Source: Deltaproteobacteria bacterium RIFCSPHIGHO2_12_FULL_43_9
GTDB taxonomy: Bacteria; Bdellovibrionota; O2-12-FULL-43-9
Reading direction: 5' to 3'
Assembly: GCA_001798265.1 (NCBI GenBank)
Contig: MGRR01000056.1
Coordinates: 9,340 to 26,636, forward strand
Length of the DNA: 17,297 bases
Shown: positions 1 through 8,117 of the stretch, piece by piece
Numbering within the stretch: position 1 is the first letter of the stretch
How the letters are laid out: every line of letters begins with the position of its first letter
The notes under the pieces: generated by a model
What the model was told of the DNA's origin: nothing
The model's input: only the letters and a program-made list of their open reading frames with translations
Databases searched by the model: none
Program-made: the position numbers and the translations under genes

Positions 1-1885
1 GAATTTCGACTCTTATTCCATTTGGAACCAGTTTAAAATCGCTAATAAATAACGGTTTCCCATCTTTCATGATGTAAACCGGCGTTGCTTTACTTGGATT
101 TTCATAAAGAAAATATTTTTCACCTGAATATATGTCACTTGCTATTAGTTGCCATCGTCGGTTCTCCAGATCCTTGTCTTCCTTCCTGAGAAGCAGGTAT
201 CTGATTCCAAGTTTATCAAGCTTGTCTGTTTGCCATGGCTGGGTGAAAAAATATGTGTCGTCGAGTTTAATAAGATGGTTTTTGTAAAATATATCCTTAA
301 GCTCTTCACTGGCGACAATCGCTCTTGCATTACTTCCAAGTATTCCACCGAAAATGGCTTTTAAATCGTGACCCTCAACAGCCGCATTCTCCCTTGTGGC
401 CATCCTGAGGCCGGGAGTCATATGACTTAACAGAGATGCTGGTTGAAATGTTGCTTCATTTTCATAGGAGAAATAATGATTGCCTTTGTTGCAAGATTTT
501 ATGTTGAGCCCCAAAATGTAAACGAGCGTTGGTATCAGTACGAGAAACATAGTAAGGATAACAAGCCAATTTCCGATTATCGCTTTTTTATCCCGGAATA
601 TTGAGAAGAATACAGCTAATAAGCATAATGCTGTTCCTAGAAATGCAAGAGTGTGGATTATGTGCAAACTTGAAAATTCAGGAATTACATTATCAATCGA
701 AAAATAGACGAATATCAGTGCCAACGAAGTTAGCCCAGCTAGAATCTTAAACACATTGTGAAAATCTTTTTTCCAATCCGAGTCGATTAGTTTTCCTATT
801 GCAATTGCAAGAAATGGCATTGCGAACCACCAAAGCCTTGTTAGATCCATCGATTTTACAAATGGGATGGATTGTCCATAGAACTGCAATATAAAACCTA
901 ATACAAGTGGTACAACCCCGAGTAGAAGTATCATACTTATGACTGAAAAGTTTTTTCGATATTCTTTTAGTAATGATAGGAATCCGGCAATTGTGAAAAG
1001 TAAAAATGCAATTGAAAAATATGTGGCAATAGCAAAATGCCCGTTAATTGCAATATGCATCCATTCTCCAGCCGGGAGTAAAAGTGATAATAATTGCTGG
1101 CGTTCTGTAGTGAATAAACCGGAATATGGTGACCAATGCGCTCTAGTACTACCTGATATGCTTTTTAAAAAGAGATAGGTTTGTGGCGATGTTAAAATTG
1201 CGGCGGATATCAACATACTGATGTTTAATATCCACGTCCTAATAGACTTCAATCTATCCTTAATGGGTATAAATAAAACTAAAAAAGGTAATGATAAGAG
1301 GACAGGTTGAATACTTACGCTTAGAAAGAAGACTGTATATCCTATCCAAAGAAGAAAAATATCGATCACTCTTGGCCGGGATTGGCACGAACACTTGTTC
1401 TGGATGAAGAGAATGAAGCTGAAGCATAAGAGCGCCATTTGATAATGATGATGAGCAAAGTTCCAGAATACACCGGGAGATAAGAAAACTAATAGTGAAG
1501 AGAACATTGCAGAGAGTGGAGAGAGAAATGTTCTGAAAAAAAGGAAAAGGAAAATAATGGTTAGAAATGCGATTATGGCTCTATTAACGGTCATTGCTAA
1601 ATAGTTTGGAAGTAGCCAGTAAGTGATAGATTGGATTGAGAAAGGGAAGGTGAGTGCATCTCCAATAATAGGTGTTCCGAAATTGTTATATAGATTTATT
1701 TCGGGAATAGATCCATGTTGCATAATATCTTGTGAGGCTTTTAGATTCACAAAAGTATGATTTACATCATCATTCGAATCAAACGCATAGCATGGGTCAT
1801 AAATAAACACTTTAATGAGGATTAAGATACTTACTGTTATAGCAAGATAAAAAATAAATAATTTTTCTAGTCTTGAATGTTTCAT
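1..1885 (-). CDS. YfhO/GT-C-like multi-pass membrane protein, second copy (3' end off the left edge)
   Basis: This frame starts at ATG 1885 and stays open to base 1, giving 628 complete codons with the C-terminus outside the window. It is a paralog of the 2409-4601 gene along its whole visible length. Shared features are an N-terminal membrane helix, a DSNDD-x-NHTFVNLKA segment in the first large loop, YNNFGTP, FWNFAHHHYQM, many hydrophobic helices, and a soluble part with EGHDLKAIF, FFTQPWQ and LGIRYLL. The architecture resembles YfhO and other GT-C-like membrane proteins that use a polyprenyl-phosphate sugar or act in cell-surface glycan assembly; that assignment rests on general appearance. 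The start aligns exactly with the paralog's internal ATG. It lies 11 bases after the stop of the 170-residue gene, with no clear Shine-Dalgarno. Unlike its paralog it carries no repeat insertion in the loop before the LLW helix. Confidence 0.75.
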   Translation of the reverse strand, partial: MKHSRLEKLFIFYLAITVSILILIKVFIYDPCYAFDSNDDVNHTFVNLKASQDIMQHGSIPEINLYNNFGTPIIGDALTFPFSIQSITYWLLPNYLAMTVNRAIIAFLTIIFLFLFFRTFLSPLSAMFSSLLVFLSPGVFWNFAHHHYQMALLCFSFILFIQNKCSCQSRPRVIDIFLLWIGYTVFFLSVSIQPVLLSLPFLVLFIPIKDRLKSIRTWILNISMLISAAILTSPQTYLFLKSISGSTRAHWSPYSGLFTTERQQLLSLLLPAGEWMHIAINGHFAIATYFSIAFLLFTIAGFLSLLKEYRKNFSVISMILLLGVVPLVLGFILQFYGQSIPFVKSMDLTRLWWFAMPFLAIAIGKLIDSDWKKDFHNVFKILAGLTSLALIFVYFSIDNVIPEFSSLHIIHTLAFLGTALCLLAVFFSIFRDKKAIIGNWLVILTMFLVLIPTLVYILGLNIKSCNKGNHYFSYENEATFQPASLLSHMTPGLRMATRENAAVEGHDLKAIFGGILGSNARAIVASEELKDIFYKNHLIKLDDTYFFTQPWQTDKLDKLGIRYLLLRKEDKDLENRRWQLIASDIYSGEKYFLYENPSKATPVYIMKDGKPLFISDFKLVPNGIRVEI

Positions 1886-1896
1886 ATGTGTTTTAA

Positions 1897-2409
1897 CTAA
1901 AATTCAGATTCTTTCAATTTTGTTACAAATCCTCTTGCGTTTTCGATATTACTCCCCGCATATCTCTCGTGATATGGATATTTTGTTGGTAATGGAACTG
2001 CATGCTCCTTATGCATTGCTCGGACAATATAATAACGATTTCCAAGCCGATAAATATTAAAACCTCTAAAGTTGTTTTCTACTAGATAAAGCCTTGGCTC
2101 TATATCTTCCTTGTTCGCATCTATCATTCTCTTTGCCTCTTCCTTTGAATGTGCCTCAAACGTACCCTGTCTCTTCATCCTACGTGGGTTTGAAAGTGGA
2201 ATGCCATGCGGAATAGCGTAAACCTCTTCCTTGATTGCAACTAAGTTAAATCCTTTGTAATTTTCTTCAACGACTACAATAGCCCCCTTACTTTGTTTGA
2301 GATTAAAGAATGGTATTTTGATGATCCCCGATGTGTGCAAAAAAAGAGATGCAATAATTAATAGCCAAGAAATAACCGTAATTAATATAATTCTGTTACT
2401 ACTTTCCAT
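1897..2409 (-). CDS. Small membrane-anchored protein with an internal two-fold repeat, unknown function
   Basis: This gene encodes 170 residues of unrecognised family. Residues about 7-30 form one hydrophobic helix, probably an N-terminal anchor. The rest holds two copies of a roughly 55-residue module. Copy A (about 46-98) contains VEENYKGFNLVAI and VYAIPHG and then FEAHSKEEAKRMI. Copy B (about 108-163) contains VENNFRGFNIYRL and YYIVRAM and then YAGSNIENARGFV. The start ATG overlaps the stop of the upstream gene by one base (TAATG), a sign of translational coupling, and the next gene starts 11 bases after its stop. Lying between two YfhO-like paralogs, it may be an accessory of that glycan-assembly apparatus. 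I dimly associate the GFN-(L/I)-x(n)-Y module with glycosyltransferase-linked proteins, but cannot support this from the sequence. Confidence 0.75.
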   Translation of the reverse strand: MESSNRIILITVISWLLIIASLFLHTSGIIKIPFFNLKQSKGAIVVVEENYKGFNLVAIKEEVYAIPHGIPLSNPRRMKRQGTFEAHSKEEAKRMIDANKEDIEPRLYLVENNFRGFNIYRLGNRYYIVRAMHKEHAVPLPTKYPYHERYAGSNIENARGFVTKLKESEF

Positions 2410-4601
2410 TATTTGTAACCAAAAATTCGTGAAGTAAAAAAATAGAGAGAAGAAATTAATAAAACAATTGAAATAAAAATATATGAGAATAATTTAAACC
2501 AGCTCGTTCTATTAAAAGTAATATGTACATTTTTGTTTCCAGGTTTTATCGGTATCTGCATCATACCGAGATAGTTCATAGATGCCGGTGTCTCTTTTTC
2601 ATCAACATACACCCTGTATGATTTACTAAAAGAGAGTGAAACTATAAGATTACCCTCTTTACTGATATCTGGAAGCTCAAGGTCGATTCCATTTGGTATT
2701 AGTTGGAGCTCTTTAATAAAATGACGATTTCCATCCTGGTCGATATGCGCGATTGTAGGTTTTAGCGGGTTTTCGTAAAGGAAATATCCTCTTTCGTTAT
2801 CTTTGTCCTCAGCGATCAAATTCCATTTTTTCGATGCTAAATCTTTGCTCTTCTCCTTTACAAGAAGATACCTTATCCCAAGTTCCGAGACCTTATCACT
2901 CTGCCATGGTTGGGTGAAAAAGTAATTGGCGTCTATTTTTATTAGCTTGTTGTCTAAAAGTATATTCTGGAGCAGCTGACTTGATATAATTGCCCTTGCA
3001 TCGCTCCCCAATACATCAGCAAATATTGCTTTAAGGTCGTGTCCTTCAACAGTGTACTCTTCTGATGCGAGTCTGTAGTGAGGTTCCATTTCTTGAAGGA
3101 GATGAAGTGGTTGAAACGTAGCTGCCTCTTTGTATGAAAAGTAGTGATTCCATTTACTGCATGAGCCCATATTTAATCCCATTACGTGAATTAGAGTTGG
3201 GATTTGGGCTAAAAGTATGGTTGTAATAATCAATAATTTTCCAACCGTGTACTGCTTTCTAGATAACAAAACCAAAATAAGTGAAATAGACGTGAATAAA
3301 ATAATGAGTTTGTGGATCAATGCAAGATCTATGATCTCAAAGATCTTGAAAGGTATGGCAAAGTAAAAAATAATAATTGTAATTGTCAGGAAACAGATGA
3401 TTGCTTTTGGTATGATGGAAAAATCGCTTTTCCATTTTGAATCTATTAGGCTGCCGACAGCGAGAGCTAAAAAAATGTTGGAGAACCACCAAACCCGAGA
3501 GGAGTCAACGGATCGGAAGAATGGTAAATATTGACCATAGCGGAACTGCAGTAGGAATCCGGCGATTGCTGGCAGAAAACCAAGTAATATGATCAATAAT
3601 AGCAGTTTGCGATTTCGAGAAATTAGTGAAATGGCGCCTACAATTGCAAAAATAATGAATGCGATTGAAAAATATGTGGCCACAGTGAAATGTCCATTTA
3701 TACCGTAATGGATCCATTCAGTTGGTGGAAAAAGTAGTGATAGTATTTGATCTCTTAAGGTGGTGAAGACCGAAGAGTATGGGGACCAGTTTGCTCTGGT
3801 ACTATCTGCAATATTATGAAAGAAGAGAGAAATATGAGGCCATGTTGCTACTATTGCCAAAATCAGGGCCGTCAGATTTAGAGTTAGAGCCTTATTCTTT
3901 TTTAACCCATCCATTATTGGTAAATAGAGGATAAGAAATGGAAGAGAGAATACCACCAGTTGCAGGCTTACGCTGAGTATAAAAATAAAATAACCAAGCC
4001 ATAGAAGTAAGAGATCCCTCGCTTTGCTCGGGATGACGTAAGTTCGCTCAGAATGACGCTGCATCGTCTCGTGATGGCGGTTGTCGTCATTGCGAGCGGA
4101 GCGAAGCAATCTCGTCTGAATAAAAAGAATCCAAGAGAAACAAAGTAGTGTCATTTGATAGTGGTGATGGGCAAAGTTCCAGAACGCTCCTGGTGCAAAA
4201 AATACGATAATTGTTGAAACAAATGATGAGATGGGACTTAAAAATGAACGTAAGAATAGAAATAAGAAAATCATAGTAAGGAAGGCAATAATAGCCCTAT
4301 TAATCGTCATGGCCAGGTAGTTTGGCAAAAACCAATAGGTTATTGATTGGATAGAAAATGGAAATGTTAACGCGTCTCCAAGTAATGGCGTGCCAAAATT
4401 ATTATATAGATTGATTTCGGGAACGCTGCCATTTTTCATGATATCTTGCGCAGCTTTTAAATTTACAAAGGTATGATTGGCATCATCGTTGGAATCAAAT
4501 GCGTAACAGCCGTCATATATAAAAACTTTAATTGAAATTAGTATTGAAACGCTTAGTGCTAGAAATAGAATTAATAGGAGTTCTTTACTTTTTGGTTTCA
4601 T
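2409..4601 (-). CDS. YfhO/GT-C-like multi-pass membrane protein with an in-frame repeat insertion
   Basis: The predicted integral membrane protein has many hydrophobic helices and a large soluble C-terminal part closed by a last helix (FSYIFISIVLLISSLYFF). The first loop has DSNDD-x-NHTF and NNFGTP, resembling YfhO/GT-C-type proteins that act on lipid-linked sugars. I chose ATG 4601 (730 residues) because it aligns residue for residue with the start of the paralog at 1885. A TTG at 4628 would add nine residues but has no ribosome site. With ATG 4601 the gene overlaps the glycosyltransferase by 17 bases, so the two are probably coupled. Between the helix ending in FIQ and the one starting LLLLW, about 20-30 residues (for example RSARNDD and VIPSKARDL) are translated palindromic repeat DNA absent from the paralog. 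The frame is preserved, so the protein may be functional with an enlarged loop. The exact reaction is unknown. Confidence 0.78.
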   Translation of the reverse strand: MKPKSKELLLILFLALSVSILISIKVFIYDGCYAFDSNDDANHTFVNLKAAQDIMKNGSVPEINLYNNFGTPLLGDALTFPFSIQSITYWFLPNYLAMTINRAIIAFLTMIFLFLFLRSFLSPISSFVSTIIVFFAPGAFWNFAHHHYQMTLLCFSWILFIQTRLLRSARNDDNRHHETMQRHSERTYVIPSKARDLLLLWLGYFIFILSVSLQLVVFSLPFLILYLPIMDGLKKNKALTLNLTALILAIVATWPHISLFFHNIADSTRANWSPYSSVFTTLRDQILSLLFPPTEWIHYGINGHFTVATYFSIAFIIFAIVGAISLISRNRKLLLLIILLGFLPAIAGFLLQFRYGQYLPFFRSVDSSRVWWFSNIFLALAVGSLIDSKWKSDFSIIPKAIICFLTITIIIFYFAIPFKIFEIIDLALIHKLIILFTSISLILVLLSRKQYTVGKLLIITTILLAQIPTLIHVMGLNMGSCSKWNHYFSYKEAATFQPLHLLQEMEPHYRLASEEYTVEGHDLKAIFADVLGSDARAIISSQLLQNILLDNKLIKIDANYFFTQPWQSDKVSELGIRYLLVKEKSKDLASKKWNLIAEDKDNERGYFLYENPLKPTIAHIDQDGNRHFIKELQLIPNGIDLELPDISKEGNLIVSLSFSKSYRVYVDEKETPASMNYLGMMQIPIKPGNKNVHITFNRTSWFKLFSYIFISIVLLISSLYFFTSRIFGYK
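4011..4114. repeat. Palindromic repeat cluster inserted inside the YfhO-like gene
   Basis: On the plus strand this block holds a GAGATCCCTCGCTTTGCTCG element running into GGGATGACG, a degenerate copy with GAATGACG, and a GTCATTGCGAGCGGAGCGAAG element ending in CAATCTCG. The same units recur at 10683-10745 and 15902-17297. The block is absent from the paralogous gene at 1-1885, so it is an insertion. It keeps the host frame open. Confidence 0.85.
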
Positions 4602-5544
4602 TTTCGAAGCCGATTGTGCTTTCGACAATAAAGTTTGGACGCTTTTTAACTTCGATGTGAATCTTGGCTAGGTAAATACCGATCACTCCAAGAGCCAAAA
4701 TCTGAAGCCCTCCAAATATTACAATGGTTGCCATGATTGCCGACCATCCAGGAATGCTCCAGCCCATGAATTTCATTATGAAGATCGCGATTAAATATAA
4801 AAATGCCCCAAAGGAAGCAAGAAGTCCAAGAATAAAGATAATATAGAGTGGTATATCAGAAAAGGAAGTTATGCCTGAGACAAAGTTCTTGAGGACCCTT
4901 TTGCTGAAGACCAGGAAATGCGTATCACCCGCATGGCGGGACTCTCTTTTATAATAAACTGGGACCTGCTTGAAACCGACCCAGCGCGCCAATCCTCTAA
5001 GAAATGGCTCTTTTTCTTCCAGGCGGATGATTTGATTAACTGCTCTTCTGGACATTAGTTTGAAATCACCTGATTCTATTGGCAGGTCAACTGTAGAGAG
5101 AAAACGTAAAATTTTGTAACCAATCTTCGTAAGAAAGATTTTTAACCACGGTTCACCATCACGGTGAGTACGGATTGTATAGACGACATCCGCATTTTCT
5201 TTCAGCCACTTATCAATGAGCTGTGGAATCACTTCTGGTGGATCCTGTAGGTCGGCATCCATGATTATGACCGCGTCACCCAGCGCATATTTCATTCCGG
5301 CTAGTGTGCACTCGGAGACCCCGAAGTTTCTAGACATATTTATTATTTTAATCCTTTTATCAGCTGCGGCTTCTTGTTTTAGTATCTCGAGAGAGTGGTC
5401 AGTTGAAGAATCATTAACGAAAATTAATTCGTAGGAGCATTGATCTGTAAGTGAAGAGAAGACTTTTTTGATTCTATGAAGTAATTCCTTCAGCACCTTT
5501 TCTTCGTTGTAGAATGAGAATACTACAGAGACTAATTTTTGCAT
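4585..5544 (-). CDS. GT2 family polyprenyl-phosphate glycosyltransferase (DPM1/GtrB-like)
   Basis: The 319-residue product has the full layout of the dolichol/undecaprenyl-phosphate hexosyltransferase group. An N-terminal GT-A domain carries VSVVFSFYNEE (about 5-15), VNDSSTD (43-49) and the metal and nucleotide-sugar binding DADLQDPPE (96-104), then SGDFKLMSR (158-166) and RHAGDTHF near 203-210. Two C-terminal helices (about 231-257 and 266-293) anchor it in the inner membrane. Enzymes of this type move a sugar from a nucleotide donor onto undecaprenyl phosphate at the cytoplasmic face. A GT-C-type membrane protein then uses the lipid-linked sugar. The overlapping downstream YfhO-like gene fits the second role, giving a GtrB plus GT-C-like pair. 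The start ATG 5544 lies just downstream of the 5565-5709 repeat element, with only a weak ribosome site (AGGG). Confidence 0.92.
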   Translation of the reverse strand: MQKLVSVVFSFYNEEKVLKELLHRIKKVFSSLTDQCSYELIFVNDSSTDHSLEILKQEAAADKRIKIINMSRNFGVSECTLAGMKYALGDAVIIMDADLQDPPEVIPQLIDKWLKENADVVYTIRTHRDGEPWLKIFLTKIGYKILRFLSTVDLPIESGDFKLMSRRAVNQIIRLEEKEPFLRGLARWVGFKQVPVYYKRESRHAGDTHFLVFSKRVLKNFVSGITSFSDIPLYIIFILGLLASFGAFLYLIAIFIMKFMGWSIPGWSAIMATIVIFGGLQILALGVIGIYLAKIHIEVKKRPNFIVESTIGFENETKK

Positions 5545-5564
5545 TTATTATTACCCTAAATAAC

Positions 5565-5709
5565 TTGTAACTATTCAGCTGTCATTCCCGCACCCCGTTT
5601 TCACGGAGTGCAGGCTCCAGCGGGAATCCAGATCCCGGTTTTCACCGGGATGACATTAATCATAGATCCCTGCTTTCGCAGGGATGACGCGTTTGCTGAA
5701 TAGTTACAA
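5565..5709. mobile_element. MITE-like element with 15-bp perfect terminal inverted repeats, in the gap 5545-5769
   Basis: The ends are TTGTAACTATTCAGC (5565-5579) and its exact reverse complement GCTGAATAGTTACAA (5695-5709). Inside are three palindromic units: GTCATTCCCGC paired with GCGGGAATCC, the hairpin ATCCCGG-TTTTCA-CCGGGAT, and the hairpin ATCCCTGC-TTTC-GCAGGGAT. No open reading frame lies inside, so a transposase would have to act from elsewhere. The element separates the radical SAM trio from the glycosyltransferase genes. It could act as an RNA hairpin between them, but there is no T-tract typical of an intrinsic terminator. No clear target-site duplication is visible. Confidence 0.7.
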
Positions 5710-5769
5710 CAACTATTAAACAGTGGGATATGGATAATAGATATTTAAGGGCTAGTCCAGCCACCGGTG

Positions 5770-8103
5770 CTAATCTATCGATTTAGTGAAATTTCGAAGT
5801 TTTTTATGGAATTTCCTGGCAAAGGTAATAGGACCCTCTTTGCTTAATATTTCAAGTGTTCTGCTTGCGTGCCTTTTGATCCTGGAATAATCAGTTAGAT
5901 ATACACCACCTTTTTTAAAGGTCTTATTTAGTTTTGTTAGGTAGTAATGATATTGAGTTTTAGAAACTAAATTTTCGAATTCTGCCGGATCTACCCCCCA
6001 GAATTTATTATCATGTGGAACGATTTTATGGGTTTCAGAGCGTTGTGGTTGTATATTATTCGTTAATTCATCTTTGATCTTTATGGCAAAATCATCCCGA
6101 TTTTTGTTTGTTTTTAATTCTTTTTTACCGTATTCATTCCCCTTCTGTTCCGTTATATGCTCGAAAATCTCTTTTAAGAATGGCCCCATGTCTACGTTGT
6201 TTTCATGCAGTGTTTTTATCACCTTTTTATATCTCATGGTGCGGATATCCTGATCGATATAGGGTTCTTCGCTATACCAGTAATCCGCAGGTACATAGCT
6301 TGGGAATTTTTTGAAAATTTCTTCTTTTGTATGATCACGGAATTTTATTTTGAATCTATCTGGATCCTCCCAGTAAACAGAGCCGATGGCCAGAATAAGC
6401 GTATTCATATTGGCGTGCCGTCCTATGTACGGTTTGCATTTCAACATTAACGCTATTGTTTCATCTATGTCCTCTTCGGTTTCTCCAGGAATACCGATTA
6501 CCGTGTTGACCTCTGTATAGATACCCGATTCCCAACAATCTTTCAGGTTTTGATAAACCATATCCATCGTATAACCCTTCATCTGGAGTTTAAGGGTATT
6601 CTTTGACCAGGCATCAACACCAAAGCGCAAGGCAACAAATCCTCCCGCCTTTAATTTATCAAAATATTCTCTGTTGGCTTTTTTGTGAATTCTAAGCTGT
6701 CCAGTAAGTTTAAGTTTTAGACCCCTTCTTGTAATTTCTTCGCAAATCTCTACCAGTCTCTCCGGCAGGCCGTTGAGGTCACTCTCATTAAACATAAACA
6801 GATCGCATCCGTTATCGTTGAGATATTCAAATTCATCCACGACCAATTTTGCATCTCTGATTCTCCAATAGAATCTTTCGGCGCAAAAGGTGCATCTAGA
6901 CCATCTGCATCCACGGCTCGCAATAATTGGGGCTAGTTGGTAATCGTTGTGATTTCTATAGAGCTTGATATCAGTCCAGTCATATTTGGCCATTTCGAGG
7001 GAGTCGAGATCGAGGGGCATCGGGTAGGTTGTGAAGGTATATCCAGGTGAATCGTATCGGGATACAACTCCCAGCACATCCTTCGGTTTCTCCCCTCTTG
7101 CAAGTGTTTCTACAAGGGGGGCGATTGTTAGATCTGCTTCTCCAATACACATGTAATCGGATTCTGGGAACGCGCTTCTGCCAATCGTCGGTTGATAACA
7201 GCTGAAACCACCTACAAGTATAATGGTATCAGGGAGTACCTTTTTAACACCGTTAACGACCTCCCGTACAAAATTGATATTACAGCTTTGTAGGGAACAA
7301 CCAAGAATCTTCGGTTTTACCTTAATTAACTTTTCAACAACCTCATCAATTGCAGGGCGGAAATATTCCACAACATCCAGATCGCTCCATTGCAAGTATG
7401 CCTCAGCGAGCCACGGATCGTAGTGCATCTCCTTTCCACCCGGGGTTAGCATTTTTTCGGGTCGATCAAGCAATCTGTGAGTGTGGTATCTGTGATAAAC
7501 AATAATATCTAAATCTACAGTTTGAAACTTTAAAGAGGTTTTCTTTAAGGCATTATGAACGTATGCCAAACCATTCGGTAAAAAGGCGAGGTTTCTTGCC
7601 GGCGAGTCTATGACAATCAAATCCTGACCTGGTGAGAATTCAATCTCTGGTATATCGATTGGGTATATGCTTTTTATATCTTGGACCCATGCAAAACCCG
7701 GTATAGCTTTCCAGTCTAAATCTTGTATTACTGCGGGGGTAATAATCTCAATGCCTGCAGGAATGTTTTTCTTCAATCGCTGGCATGCCAGCTCTGATTT
7801 GTCGCACAAGAATATTGTTTTAACCCCTGCTGGTAATATCAGTGTTGGATAAAAAACGCCCAAGATATGATTTGATAAATTCGGATTGTGTTCCAACAGT
7901 TTATCTGAGAATTCACCTTTCCCGTATAGTGCTACATCCTCTTTGCCGGACAAATATTTACCGATAAGTTTTAAACAATTAATTGCTTCCCTCGACTGAA
8001 AGTCCTGGAATAATCTGAATGGGCTGAATCTCATCAGTGTACCATTCAACTCTGCATTTATTCTTTTTGATTTTACCGGTACCTTCTGGGTTGTGTAATC
8101 CAT
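5770..8103 (-). CDS. B12-binding radical SAM protein, third copy in tandem
   Basis: This 777-residue protein carries a conserved start motif MRFSP(F/Y)R (24-30) and a region at about 55-145 that looks Rossmann-like (LYGKGEF). It continues with a B12-binding domain (about 160-345: LPNGLAYVHNALKK, LGCSLQSCN, ILVGGFSCY, CIGEADLT). The radical SAM domain (about 390-600) has SRGCRWSRCTFCAE, placing cluster cysteines at 399, 404 and 407, and GIPGETEEDID. Spacing is CX4CX2C, not the usual CX3CX2C. The B12 domain lacks a DXHXXG motif, which is normal for radical SAM members. Such enzymes use a 4Fe-4S cluster, SAM and cobalamin for methylation or rearrangement of unactivated carbon or phosphorus. The basic C-terminal tail has TLEILSKEGP. 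The gene follows the second copy by 12 bases, and its ribosome site overlaps that gene's stop. The substrate is unknown. Confidence 0.93.
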   Translation of the reverse strand: MDYTTQKVPVKSKRINAELNGTLMRFSPFRLFQDFQSREAINCLKLIGKYLSGKEDVALYGKGEFSDKLLEHNPNLSNHILGVFYPTLILPAGVKTIFLCDKSELACQRLKKNIPAGIEIITPAVIQDLDWKAIPGFAWVQDIKSIYPIDIPEIEFSPGQDLIVIDSPARNLAFLPNGLAYVHNALKKTSLKFQTVDLDIIVYHRYHTHRLLDRPEKMLTPGGKEMHYDPWLAEAYLQWSDLDVVEYFRPAIDEVVEKLIKVKPKILGCSLQSCNINFVREVVNGVKKVLPDTIILVGGFSCYQPTIGRSAFPESDYMCIGEADLTIAPLVETLARGEKPKDVLGVVSRYDSPGYTFTTYPMPLDLDSLEMAKYDWTDIKLYRNHNDYQLAPIIASRGCRWSRCTFCAERFYWRIRDAKLVVDEFEYLNDNGCDLFMFNESDLNGLPERLVEICEEITRRGLKLKLTGQLRIHKKANREYFDKLKAGGFVALRFGVDAWSKNTLKLQMKGYTMDMVYQNLKDCWESGIYTEVNTVIGIPGETEEDIDETIALMLKCKPYIGRHANMNTLILAIGSVYWEDPDRFKIKFRDHTKEEIFKKFPSYVPADYWYSEEPYIDQDIRTMRYKKVIKTLHENNVDMGPFLKEIFEHITEQKGNEYGKKELKTNKNRDDFAIKIKDELTNNIQPQRSETHKIVPHDNKFWGVDPAEFENLVSKTQYHYYLTKLNKTFKKGGVYLTDYSRIKRHASRTLEILSKEGPITFARKFHKKLRNFTKSID

Positions 8104-8111
8104 TCAATACA

Positions 8112-8117
8112 TCCTTC
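8112..8117 (-). promoter_or_regulatory. Ribosome binding site of the third radical SAM gene, overlapping the upstream stop
   Basis: On the minus strand GAAGGA sits eight bases before ATG 8103. Its first bases are part of the TGA stop (8118-8116) of the preceding radical SAM gene. This arrangement supports translational coupling of the second and third copies and confirms the chosen start. Confidence 0.7.

Noticed and set aside
4011..4114. YfhO-like gene as a pseudogene because of the repeat
   Set aside because: The reading frame is continuous through the insertion, and the conserved motifs on both sides remain in frame.
4602..4628. TTG start at 4628 for the YfhO-like gene
   Set aside because: It has no ribosome site, and the paralog's start aligns with ATG 4601, so the extra nine residues are unlikely to be made.
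5625..5690. Hairpins as a rho-independent terminator between the radical SAM and glycosyltransferase genes
   Set aside because: The stems are strong, but no T-tract follows on the minus strand, and the same hairpins occur inside coding genes, so they are not terminators by design.
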